Assembly: GCA_910584995.1 (NCBI GenBank)
Contig: CAJUDW010000005.1
Coordinates: 1 to 64,000, forward strand
Length of the DNA stretch: 64,000 nucleotides
Direction of reading: 5' to 3'
Origin: an uncultured Oscillibacter sp.
GTDB taxonomy: Bacteria; Bacillota; Clostridia; Oscillospirales; Oscillospiraceae
Positions 8,182 to 15,452 of the stretch are shown piece by piece. The notes under the pieces were generated by a model that saw only the letters and a list, made by a program, of their open reading frames with translations, did no database searches and was not told the origin of the DNA. The translations under genes and the position numbers were made by a program. The stretch's first letter is position 1. Each line of letters opens with the position of its first letter.

Positions 8182-8544
8182 ATGGAGAATCCCAACACCA
8201 TCCCGGAGCGCATGAGAGAGATCGAGATTTTCGGCATCCCCGCCCTGTTCACCAGCAGGGCCATCCCCCCGGAGACCGTCTATCCCGGCATGTTCCGCTA
8301 CGAGCTGCAAACCGGGAGCGGCCAGCGTCCCCACTGTCTGGCGGAGGGGCCGGGCGGCAAATTCCTGGGCACCGTCCTGACCCCGGTCCCCGTCCCCATG
8401 GAGGGCCAGCGGGAGATCGGGCCGACAGAGCTGATCCTGGACACCGGGGCCGGGTACTACACCCCCTCCGAGTTTGAGGAAAAGTATCTGTCTCCGGACT
8501 ACGACCCCGCCACGCAGAAGGAACGGTATGGAAAAGAAGGCTGA
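8182..8544 (+). CDS. Small conserved ICE protein, LPD28-like
   Basis: A 120-residue protein with AAGGAGG upstream. The sequence FGIPALFTSRAIPPETVYPGMFRYELQ resembles the large-polyvalent-protein-associated domain LPD28 seen in ICE and phage accessory genes. No catalytic motif is visible. Its 3' end overlaps the next gene by 17 bases, so the two are probably translated together. Function unknown. Confidence 0.6.
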   Translation: MENPNTIPERMREIEIFGIPALFTSRAIPPETVYPGMFRYELQTGSGQRPHCLAEGPGGKFLGTVLTPVPVPMEGQREIGPTELILDTGAGYYTPSEFEEKYLSPDYDPATQKERYGKEG

Positions 8545-9121
8545 TATTATCCCGTTCCTGGAGAGCGTCGTGGAGAAAAACACCCGGAGCTATCAATCGG
8601 ATTTTGCCTATGATGAAAAGCGCCTTCAAGCGGCCATGCTGGAAATGTACCAGGAGGACCGGACATTTCTCTGGATGAGCCGCCCCTGCGGAACGCATTG
8701 TGTTCTGGAACGGGAGATTTTCTTGCGGGAGACCGGGGCGCATAGTATCTGGACACATTACGACTATGACATTGAGCACATCAAAGCGTTCCGCGTCATC
8801 GTAGCTCCTGGGCGGCCCGGCGCTTTTGTGCTGGGTAAGCTCCAGCCCTTGAACTACGGAGAACAGGTACGGCGCGTTAAGCGAGATGCCCTCCATGTTG
8901 AGACCGTGGAAATGACCTTTGAGGACGGAGAAGCCTGTACCATGACCTTTGAGGAATACCGCAGGCAGGTCCATGCTTTGACCCAGTATCACGGCAAGAT
9001 TCAAGAGATGCGCTATAAGCCGGAGAACGAGGCGAAACTGTCCTGCATCCTCCAGGCGGAGCGTACTTTTTTCGCCGCAAAGAAACGGGCCCGCCGTCCC
9101 CGGAAGCCGCAGACCCGGTAG
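8528..9121 (+). CDS. Conserved ICE protein of unknown function
   Basis: A 197-residue protein. ATG 8528 is chosen because AAGGA lies just upstream; the frame is open a little further. It contains FLWMSRPCGTHCVLEREIF and a basic tail (KKRARRPRKPQTR) that may contact nucleic acid. I recognise it only as a type of protein found before mob genes in Tn1549-like elements and assign no function. It is the last gene before the candidate oriT. Confidence 0.65.
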   Translation: MEKKADIIPFLESVVEKNTRSYQSDFAYDEKRLQAAMLEMYQEDRTFLWMSRPCGTHCVLEREIFLRETGAHSIWTHYDYDIEHIKAFRVIVAPGRPGAFVLGKLQPLNYGEQVRRVKRDALHVETVEMTFEDGEACTMTFEEYRRQVHALTQYHGKIQEMRYKPENEAKLSCILQAERTFFAAKKRARRPRKPQTR

Positions 9122-9131
9122 ACCACCCCGC

Positions 9132-9211
9132 ACAGCGCCGCTTGCGGCGCTGTCCTGGCAAGTATGTCATTTGTTAAACAAATGACCCTTGTTAGGGGCT
9201 GACGCCCCTAA
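9132..9211 (+). other. oriT: Candidate origin of transfer (three inverted repeats)
   Basis: Three consecutive inverted repeats lie just upstream of mobC: ACAGCGCCG/CGGCGCTGT (9132-9153, loop CTTG), GTCATTTGTT/AACAAATGAC (9166-9186) and TTAGGGGC/GCCCCTAA (9192-9211, loop TGAC). MOBP-type relaxases nick next to such hairpins close to their own genes. The nick site cannot be read from the sequence; the bases between the first and second repeats are candidates. Confidence 0.6.
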
Positions 9212-9228
9212 TACCCCAACGAATCAAT

Positions 9229-9345
9229 GCGTCTCACCATGAGACGCGAAACGAGGCGGCGGAAACCAGCGCCGCCCCCGCAAAATAAATCCCACCGTGG
9301 GACGCAAATCCGCCTAAAAATAAATCCCACGGTGGGACGCGAATC
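9229..9345 (+). repeat. Three copies of the ICE palindrome before mobC
   Basis: Copies at 9229-9247 (GCGTCTCACCATGAGACGC), 9283-9310 (core TCCCACCGTGGGACGC) and 9318-9345 (core TCCCACGGTGGGACGC). They lie between the candidate oriT and the ribosome site of mobC. The arms co-vary: TCTCAC pairs with GTGAGA and TCCCAC with GTGGGA. Confidence 0.88.
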
Positions 9346-9363
9346 CAAGGAAAGGAAGATGCC

Positions 9364-9672
9364 ATGCGAAAACGGGAACATTTTATCGGCCTCTGGCTGG
9401 ACGACAGGGAGTACAAGCATCTTTTGAAGCAATGCTCCATCTCCGGCCTGAACACCAGCGCCCTGATCCGGCACAGTGTCATGGGCGTGGAACTCCGCCC
9501 CCGTCCGCCCGACGCCTACGCCGCCCTGCTCCGGGAGCTGTCCGCCATCGGCAACAACATCAACCAGATCGCCCACAACACCAACGCCAAAAAGGAGGCG
9601 GAGGCGGCAGAGGTTGACGAGGCTGTAAAGCTGGTGTATCAGGCTTTGCGGCTGGTGAAGGAGGCGCTGTAA
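9364..9672 (+). CDS. mobC: MobC-like relaxosome accessory protein
   Basis: A 102-residue protein with AAGGAAG upstream. It carries the MobC signature LSAIGNNINQIAHNTN (about 59-74) and a ribbon-helix-helix-like N-terminus (IGLWLDDREYKHLLKQC). MobC proteins bind oriT and help the relaxase open the strand. The last base overlaps the relaxase start (TAATG), so the two are translationally coupled. Confidence 0.9.
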   Translation: MRKREHFIGLWLDDREYKHLLKQCSISGLNTSALIRHSVMGVELRPRPPDAYAALLRELSAIGNNINQIAHNTNAKKEAEAAEVDEAVKLVYQALRLVKEAL

Positions 9673-10991
9673 TGGCCTACGACAAGATCATCGTCATCGA
9701 CAGGCGGCTGGACCACTGTCTGGACTACGCGCTGAACGAGGAAAAGACAGCCCTCTCCCGCGCCCTGGACTACGGCATGGAGCCGACCAAGACGCGCCAT
9801 CTGGTAACGGGGGTCAACTGCTGCCCGGAAACCGCCTGTTCGGAAATGCAGGCTACCAAGCGCCGCTGGGACAAGCGGGGCGGCATCCAGGGCTATCACA
9901 TCATCCACTCCTACGCCCCCGGCGAAGTGACGCCGGAGGAAGCTCACGAAGCCGGGGTGGAGTTTGCCCGCCGCCTGCTGGGGGACCGCTACGAGGCAGT
10001 CGTCTCCACCCATACGGATCAGGAACACCTGCATTGCCACATTGTATTTAATTCCGTCTCCTTCATGGACGGGAAGAAGTACAGGAGCGATTTTCAGAGT
10101 TATTTCGGCGCTCTGCGGGAGACCTCCAACGCCGTCAGCCGGGAATACGGCCTGTCTGTCATTGAGCCGGAGGGCGGAGGAAAACACTACGCCGAGTGGA
10201 AGGCGGAGAAAACGGGCAGAGGCACCATCTCCGGCCTTGTGCGGCAGGACATTGACGCCGCCATCCGGGAGAGCTTCACCTTTGAATCCTTTCTGGCGGC
10301 CCTGCGGCGGCAGGGCTATACCATTAAATATGGCGAGAACATCAAGCACACCGCCGTCACGCCGCCGGGAGGCAGGCGGGCCTTCCGCCTGGACAGCCTG
10401 GGGGAAGGATATACCGAAGCGGACATCCGGTCCCGGCTGGCCGCTGTTCGGAGCGGCGAGGCCCCGGCACAGCCCGCGCCGCCTCCTATGATCCCCAAGC
10501 GATACCGGGTCCGCAAAGGAAGCATCCGCCAGCGGCCCCGGAGGAAGCTCCGCGGGTTCCGGGCCCTGTATGTGTATTACTTATTTCTCCTGGGCGGCCC
10601 CCGGCGGAAAAAGCGCCGCCCGCCCCCCTTCTCCGTCCGGGCGGAGGTAACGAGGCTCCATCAGTACCAGCGGCAGTTTTCCCTCCTGCAAAAATACCAC
10701 ATCGACACGGACCGCCAGCTTTCCACGCTGGAGGACGCCCTGCAAGCCCGGATCGACGCTCTGACAGACAGCCGGAAGGAGCTGTACGGCCAGCGGCGGG
10801 AGGGCCTGGACGTGGAGGCGGAGATTGCCGCCGTCAATGGAGAACTGCGCCAGCTCCGCCGGGAGCTGAAAATCTGCGGCAGGATCGAGGGGGACATCCC
10901 CCGCATCCGCCAGCAGGTCCGGCTATGCCGGGAACAGGAGGCCCCCGCGCCGGAGAAAGACCGGAGAATCAAGAAATTTGAAAGGAAGTGA
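9672..10991 (+). CDS. MobA/VirD2-family relaxase (MOBP type)
   Basis: A 439-residue protein. Tyr19 (LDYALNEEKT) is the likely nicking tyrosine. The HUH histidines are in THTDQEHLHCHIVFN (about 114-128). The central region (residues ~130-265) holds the usual C-terminal part of the relaxase domain, and the remainder is basic and coiled (RRKKRRPPPF, then long charged helices). It would cut oriT, stay bound to the 5' end and be delivered with the strand through the VirD4/VirB channel encoded at 22.9-32.5 kb. Confidence 0.92.
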   Translation: MAYDKIIVIDRRLDHCLDYALNEEKTALSRALDYGMEPTKTRHLVTGVNCCPETACSEMQATKRRWDKRGGIQGYHIIHSYAPGEVTPEEAHEAGVEFARRLLGDRYEAVVSTHTDQEHLHCHIVFNSVSFMDGKKYRSDFQSYFGALRETSNAVSREYGLSVIEPEGGGKHYAEWKAEKTGRGTISGLVRQDIDAAIRESFTFESFLAALRRQGYTIKYGENIKHTAVTPPGGRRAFRLDSLGEGYTEADIRSRLAAVRSGEAPAQPAPPPMIPKRYRVRKGSIRQRPRRKLRGFRALYVYYLFLLGGPRRKKRRPPPFSVRAEVTRLHQYQRQFSLLQKYHIDTDRQLSTLEDALQARIDALTDSRKELYGQRREGLDVEAEIAAVNGELRQLRRELKICGRIEGDIPRIRQQVRLCREQEAPAPEKDRRIKKFERK

Positions 10992-10995
10992 GCGA

Positions 10996-11577
10996 ATGGA
11001 CGTAAGCGCCGAGGCCGCCGATCTGGTGGTCAAGGAGGGAATCCAGGCGACAGAGAGCGCCGTGAAGCTGGCGGGAGCCGGTTTGAAAAATGTGGCGGCG
11101 CTGCTGCTGGCCTTGCAGCGCCAGGATAACAAGGTCATCGGCAAGACCACCGCCAAGCGGCTGGCCCGCGACCCGGTTCCCGCCGAGGTCATTCCCTTGA
11201 AAAAGGAGGATATGCGGAAGTTCAAGAAGCTGGCGAAGGAGTACGGCATCCTGTACTTTTTCGCCCAGAAAAAAGGGAACGAGAGCGGCATGATCAATGT
11301 AGTTTCCAACCAGAACTACGCCGCCCAGCTCAACGCCGTCATGATCGCCCTGGGCTATCCCGTTCCCCAGCAGACCCAGGAGGGCGAACCGCCAAAAAAA
11401 GCGAAAGCCCCTGCTCCACAAGAGAGGTCCTCGCCCGAGCGCGGGAGTGGCTTGAATCCCTCCCAGACGACCGGGCCGGATATTGAGATGAAGGAATCCG
11501 TGCGGGCGAGGCTGGAGGGGCTGCGGGCTATGGCGGAGAGCCGTTCCAGGGAAAAGATCAGAGACAAAACACGATAA
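10996..11577 (+). CDS. PcfB-like protein (DUF3801)
   Basis: A 193-residue protein beginning at ATG 10996 behind AAAGGAAGTG. The core (about 1-125: GIQATESAVKLAGAGLKNVA, KKEDMRKFKKLAKEYGILYF) matches DUF3801/PcfB, a relaxosome partner that links the processed DNA to the VirD4-type coupling protein in Gram-positive conjugation systems. The C-terminal ~70 residues are low complexity. It directly follows the relaxase. Confidence 0.82.
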   Translation: MDVSAEAADLVVKEGIQATESAVKLAGAGLKNVAALLLALQRQDNKVIGKTTAKRLARDPVPAEVIPLKKEDMRKFKKLAKEYGILYFFAQKKGNESGMINVVSNQNYAAQLNAVMIALGYPVPQQTQEGEPPKKAKAPAPQERSSPERGSGLNPSQTTGPDIEMKESVRARLEGLRAMAESRSREKIRDKTR

Positions 11578-11600
11578 CCCAAAAAGGAGGAATGATTTTT

Positions 11601-12479
11601 ATGCCGAGTATCAGCGAAATTCTCAAGGGCAAGACCGCCCGGGACGAGGCCAGGATGGCGGAGCTTCGGGCCGACCGGGAGAACCTGTCCCTCATGCGGG
11701 ACGGGGCCCTGGAGGAGATCACCACCAAGCCGGACCGCTACCGGCAGTACCTCACCTTGCAGGCGGACAACATCCGTTGCAGCGTGGGCAACGTGGCCTT
11801 GACCTTGGCGCAGATGCCGGAGGCCACCAGGATCGGCACCACGGGTTTCTGGCACGACCAGGGCCGCTATGTTCTGGGCGAGGCCATGAACGACGGCGCG
11901 AAGGTGTATGTTCCCCCCAAGGACCCCAAGCGCCGGGGCTACTTCATGGGTTACTACTATGACGTGAGCCAGACCAGCGGCAAGCCCCTGCGGGAGACGG
12001 AAGCCCTCACGGACAAGAGCCCCCGGATGATGGCGGCTTTAACCGCCCTCATGGACCAGTCCCCCGTGGCGCTGGCGGAGGACAAGGAGATTTCCTCCCC
12101 GGCCTTCTATGACGAGGCCAGCTACACCATCTACATCAACCCGGATCAGAAGCCGTCGGCGGTGTTTGCGGCCCTGGCAACGGAGATCGCCTATGCCCGC
12201 GCCCATGAGCGGGGGTACAACAAGGGCTACAAGCGGGAGCTTTACAAGCTGGACGCCGAGAGCGTGGGCTACATGGTATGCCGCCGGTTTGGCGTGGAGT
12301 GCAGCCCCCCGGACGCCAAGTATGTGAACATCCTCTATGACGGCTATCCCGCAGTCAACCGCGGGGAGGCTCTGGAACAGCTCCGGGGAACGGCCCGGAA
12401 GATTGGAGACGGCCTGGATCAGAAGCTGAATCCCCGCCAGCAGGAGCGGAAAACGTCCCGCCAGTACGGCAGAAGATAA
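11601..12479 (+). CDS. ArdC-related protein without intact zinc motif
   Basis: A 292-residue protein. ATG 11601 is chosen over ATG 11592 because GGAGG ends at 11590, giving proper spacing only to the former. It shares layout with the ArdC-like protein at 6389-7339: a central YYYDVSQTSGKPL like that protein's FDVSQTEGRELP, then DAESVGYMVCRRFGV like EAESVAYVVCQHFG. Where the relative has HETAHA this one has TEIAYARAH, so the zinc site looks lost. It may be a DNA-binding or regulatory paralogue in the transfer operon. Confidence 0.7.
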   Translation: MPSISEILKGKTARDEARMAELRADRENLSLMRDGALEEITTKPDRYRQYLTLQADNIRCSVGNVALTLAQMPEATRIGTTGFWHDQGRYVLGEAMNDGAKVYVPPKDPKRRGYFMGYYYDVSQTSGKPLRETEALTDKSPRMMAALTALMDQSPVALAEDKEISSPAFYDEASYTIYINPDQKPSAVFAALATEIAYARAHERGYNKGYKRELYKLDAESVGYMVCRRFGVECSPPDAKYVNILYDGYPAVNRGEALEQLRGTARKIGDGLDQKLNPRQQERKTSRQYGRR

Positions 12480-12492
12480 GGCTGCAATATTC

Positions 12493-12675
12493 GGGTGTGT
12501 TCCCCCCTGGGAGGGTACGCCGCCGGTCCCTGTCAGTCAAGGCCGGACGATTGCTGGCGCAATCGCCCGCGAGCCGGCCAGTTTGAGAACTGGCCGGGCC
12601 TTGACAGGCAGCGCCCGCCGGCGTTTTCGGCAATCAAGGGGAACACACCCCAAAAGCCGCCAGGAGGCGGCTTTT
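12493..12675 (+). ncRNA. Candidate structured RNA with its own terminator
   Basis: A multibranched fold is readable by eye. The outer stem GGGTGTGTTCCCC (12493-12505) pairs with 12638-12650 over 13 perfect base pairs. Inside are ACGCCG 12517-12522 with CGGCGT 12619-12624; CCTG plus TCAAGGCC (529-532, 537-544) with GGCCTTGACAGG 12597-12608, one bulge; hairpin CGATTGC/GCAATCG 12548-12565; and hairpin CCGGCCAGTT/AACTGGCCGG 12574-12597. A rho-independent terminator (AAAAGCCGCC/GGCGGCTTTT, 12652-12675) follows at once. No plausible protein is encoded here. I do not recognise the family. Confidence 0.75.
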
Positions 12676-12764
12676 GCTATCCTGGGAAGCGGTTTTTCCC
12701 CTTCCGGCCGGGAGGACCAACGGTCCCCCTGGCCTACCCTGAATTAAAATTGGAGGTTTTGCGA

Positions 12765-13691
12765 ATGAAACGAACCTGGAGGCACTTTGCACCCGCCCTG
12801 GCCGCGCTGGTCCTGGCGCTGGCCTTGTGTCCCGCGGCCCTGGCCGCTGAACCGGAGAACGAAACAGCGGTTACGGCCATTCCCGCCCCTTCCTCTGTTT
12901 ATCCCGCCGAGGTCCGGGAGACCGAGGAAAACGGCGTCCACCGGATCGAGAAGGTCTACTATCTGACCCGCCGGGACGACCCCGCCGCCATCCCCACCGG
13001 GGACTTTCAGCGGGAGGGCAGGACATATACCCTGCTGGACGTGCTGAAAAACGATCAAAGCGAGACAGACAGCAAAGAACACATCGAGGTCGTCACGGTG
13101 GAGAGCTCCACGGACAACATGACGGAGATCATCCAGCAGTTGGAGCCCGCCTTGGAAGTCACCACCGAGGACGGCTATTCCGGCGTCCTTGCCCCGGATT
13201 ACCCCGGCATCAAAGTAGAGGCGGCGGGTTACAAGACCAGCTCCCGCACCGTCACCGCCGCCCGGAGTTATCCCAATCTCTCCGACGCCGATGCGTCTCT
13301 GATCCCCAAGACGATTTCGGACGGCGGACGGACCCTGACCCTGGCGGACGTGCAGTGGCAGGAGGCCGGAGGGTACTACAACGCCTCCGCTACCTACTCC
13401 GGCACCGCCACGGGGAAGTACGCCACCGGGTACAATGTGACCGTGGAGTACAAGGGAGAAGTCACCCGGACCCGCAGCGACAGCGTGATCTACACCGCCG
13501 TTTTTGCGTCTCACGGTGAGACGCAAATCGGGAAGGATGACGCCGGGACCGGCGGGGCGGAGCTGACGGAGAGCGGCGGCGCGGGTAAGGCCGTCCTGCT
13601 GATCCCCCTGGCCGCGCTGCTGGGGGCTGCTGGCTTTGGGGGCTGGAAGCTCACAAAATACTACAAGAATAAGAAACGGGGGTATGTGTAA
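12765..13691 (+). CDS. Secreted, C-terminally anchored protein of the surface module
   Basis: A 308-residue protein; ATG 12765 follows TGGAGG. Residues 1-28 form a signal peptide (AALVLALALCPAALA). The extracellular part has two similar segments, REGRTYTLLDVLK and DGGRTLTLADVQW, suggesting a repeated beta domain. A C-terminal membrane helix (VLLIPLAALLGAAGFGGWKL) ends in KNKKRGYV. One ICE palindrome lies within its coding sequence (13506-13524). It overlaps the sortase gene by one base (TAATG), so it is probably a partner or substrate of the sortase/adhesin system. Confidence 0.75.
   Translation: MKRTWRHFAPALAALVLALALCPAALAAEPENETAVTAIPAPSSVYPAEVRETEENGVHRIEKVYYLTRRDDPAAIPTGDFQREGRTYTLLDVLKNDQSETDSKEHIEVVTVESSTDNMTEIIQQLEPALEVTTEDGYSGVLAPDYPGIKVEAAGYKTSSRTVTAARSYPNLSDADASLIPKTISDGGRTLTLADVQWQEAGGYYNASATYSGTATGKYATGYNVTVEYKGEVTRTRSDSVIYTAVFASHGETQIGKDDAGTGGAELTESGGAGKAVLLIPLAALLGAAGFGGWKLTKYYKNKKRGYV
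13506..13524 (+). repeat. ICE palindrome inside a coding region
   Basis: A perfect copy of GCGTCTCACGGTGAGACGC within the gene at 12765-13691, encoding ASHGETQ between the ectodomain and the membrane helix. It is the only clear copy located well inside a gene. Confidence 0.9.
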
Positions 13692-14527
13692 TGAAGAAAC
13701 GCTTGATCACGCTGCTGGCCGCCTGCTGTCTGCTGGCGGCTCTTTCTATTTCCGCAAGTGCTCTGGAATATACCTTTGACAGCCCCTCTACCGGGGATTT
13801 CGGGATGCCTACCAGCGCCGGTGATACCATCCGGGAGCGGGAGGACCCCAACACGGACAAGAGCAAGAACAGCGCCTTGATCCCGCCCGGCTTTGGGACG
13901 CCGACCAGCTATCTCCCCAACTCCGGTGAGTTCCTGACGCCCAACCTTGCGGCGGGCGGGCCGCTGAACAGTCCTTCCCTCATGGCCTCCGCTGGCGGGT
14001 CTAACACCTCCGGCGGGGCCGTGGTCCTGCCGGGACCCGTGGGATCTGTCTCCAGCACCCCGCCCACCTTTGCCGCGTCCAGCTCCGGCAGTGGGACTGC
14101 CAGCACCAGCGGAGGCTATACGGAAGTGACCGAGGACAGCTATTACAGCAACGGCAGTCTGGGAACGCTGAAAATCCCGGCCATTGACTTGACAGTGAAC
14201 ATCTACCAGGGCACCGGCAGCGCCACGCTGAAAAAGGGAGCGGGCCACTTCACCAACACCAGCATCTGGAATGGCAACGTCTCCCTCGCGGCCCATAACC
14301 GGGGGGCCAACAGCTACTTCGGGGAGATACACACCCTGGAGAGCGGGGATCGGATCACCCTGACGACCAAGGAGGGGACCCGGACATACTCCGTCACCAG
14401 TGTTTCCAAGATCAGCGAAACGGACAACTCCATGCTGGAATCCACCTCTGACAACTGCATCACCCTGTTTACCTGCGTCCGGGATCAGAGAGAATACCGC
14501 TGGTGCGTCCGGGCGGTCGAAACGTAA
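13691..14527 (+). CDS. Sortase
   Basis: A 278-residue protein with a signal peptide (LITLLAACCLLAALSISASA), a Ser/Gly/Pro-rich stretch (about 40-145) and a C-terminal sortase domain. Catalytic residues visible: His in LAAHNRG (about 202), Cys in ITLFTCV (about 261) and Arg in REYRWCVRA. LGTLKIPAIDLTVNIYQGT is the usual domain start. The class is uncertain, closest to D/C types. It probably cleaves or polymerises the LPRTG-ending adhesin encoded 0.9 kb downstream, or attaches it to cell wall. Confidence 0.88.
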   Translation: MKKRLITLLAACCLLAALSISASALEYTFDSPSTGDFGMPTSAGDTIREREDPNTDKSKNSALIPPGFGTPTSYLPNSGEFLTPNLAAGGPLNSPSLMASAGGSNTSGGAVVLPGPVGSVSSTPPTFAASSSGSGTASTSGGYTEVTEDSYYSNGSLGTLKIPAIDLTVNIYQGTGSATLKKGAGHFTNTSIWNGNVSLAAHNRGANSYFGEIHTLESGDRITLTTKEGTRTYSVTSVSKISETDNSMLESTSDNCITLFTCVRDQREYRWCVRAVET

Positions 14528-14554
14528 AAATAAATCCCACCGTGAGATTCATTT
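14528..14554 (+). repeat. ICE palindrome, variant copy
   Basis: A copy with core TCCCACCGTGAGATTCATTT directly after the sortase stop codon; the usual GACGC arm is changed to GATTC. It precedes the promoter of the CAP gene. Confidence 0.8.
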
Positions 14555-14567
14555 GACAGGTGGATTT

Positions 14568-14596
14568 TTGACGCTTTTCCACATTTTTGGTACAAT
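14568..14596 (+). promoter_or_regulatory. Promoter of the CAP-protein gene
   Basis: TTGACG (14568-14573), a 17-base spacer and TACAAT (14591-14596). The 13 bases TTTGACGCTTTTC around the -35 box recur exactly in the recombinase promoter at 40211-40223. Confidence 0.75.
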
Positions 14597-14640
14597 ATTA
14601 GTGAGGAAACCCACTAAAAACCAACAGGAGGTATCTAAAA

Positions 14641-15333
14641 ATGAAGGGAAAGTTTCTGCAATTCATTCTGGGTGTTCTTACTGGGGCGGCGCTGTTCGGC
14701 GGGGTCTCCGCCGTAGCCGCCGGGATTGCGGCAGAGCCCGCATGGTCCCCCATCTTCGTGGACGGCCAGCAGGTGCAGATGACGGCTTACAACATTCTGG
14801 GCAATAACTATGTGAAGCTCCGGGACATTGGGAAGGCCGTAGGCTTCAACGTCTATTTCCAGGGCGGCGTCCAGGTGGACAGCAAGGCCCCCTATACCGG
14901 CGAGGCCCCGGCCAAGCCCGCAGAATTCACGGATGATCTGACAGAGGTCCGCCAGGAAATGATCCGCCTGATCAATCAGGTACGCCGGGAGAATGGCGTG
15001 GCAGAGCTGGCAGTCAGCACGGCGCTCATGGCCGCCGCCCAGGACTGCGCCCAGCAGGGGTTCAGGTCCCATGATGTTCAATATGAGAATGAATCCGCCC
15101 TGCGGCACGGCTATTCCCACGGCATTGGAAGCAATCTCACGGTGTTCACATACAACTGCAATACGGACATTGCGCAGACGGCAGTCTCCCATTGGAGGTA
15201 TTCGCCCGGGCATTTCCAGACCATGATCGCGGAACGCTATGACGGTATCGGCGTGGGCGTCATGCTCCGGGACGATGTGGCCTACTGCTACATGTTCGCG
15301 GGAAACTCCAACGGGGTCAACCCCTACGCGTAA
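14641..15333 (+). CDS. Secreted CAP (SCP/PR1) domain protein
   Basis: A 230-residue protein with ACAGGAGG upstream. It has an N-terminal signal/anchor (FLQFILGVLTGAALFGGVSA), a short copper-amine-oxidase-N-like segment (FVDGQQVQMTAYNILGNNYV) and a CAP domain (about 100-230: EMIRLINQVRRENGVAELAV, HGIGSNLTVFTYNC, HWRYSPGHFQTMI). CAP proteins are extracellular and some bind lipids or peptides. Here it may modify attachment alongside the adhesin. It has its own promoter and is closed by a terminator. Confidence 0.82.
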   Translation: MKGKFLQFILGVLTGAALFGGVSAVAAGIAAEPAWSPIFVDGQQVQMTAYNILGNNYVKLRDIGKAVGFNVYFQGGVQVDSKAPYTGEAPAKPAEFTDDLTEVRQEMIRLINQVRRENGVAELAVSTALMAAAQDCAQQGFRSHDVQYENESALRHGYSHGIGSNLTVFTYNCNTDIAQTAVSHWRYSPGHFQTMIAERYDGIGVGVMLRDDVAYCYMFAGNSNGVNPYA

Positions 15334-15350
15334 ATGCCCAATCCCTTCGC

Positions 15351-15383
15351 AGCCCTCCCGGCAAAAAGCTGGGAGGGCTTTTC
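15351..15383 (+). terminator. Rho-independent terminator after the CAP gene
   Basis: AGCCCTCCC (15351-15359) pairs with GGGAGGGCT (15371-15379) and runs into TTTT. It separates the CAP gene from the giant adhesin gene. Confidence 0.85.
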
Positions 15384-15394
15384 CATTCCCTTTT

Positions 15395-15413
15395 GCGTCT
15401 CACGGTGAGACGC
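15395..15413 (+). repeat. ICE palindrome before the giant adhesin gene
   Basis: A perfect copy, GCGTCTCACGGTGAGACGC, between the CAP-gene terminator and the ribosome site of the adhesin gene. Confidence 0.9.
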
Positions 15414-15452
15414 ATTTCTTTTTTGAAATCAAATTAAGAAAGGAAACGGTTT

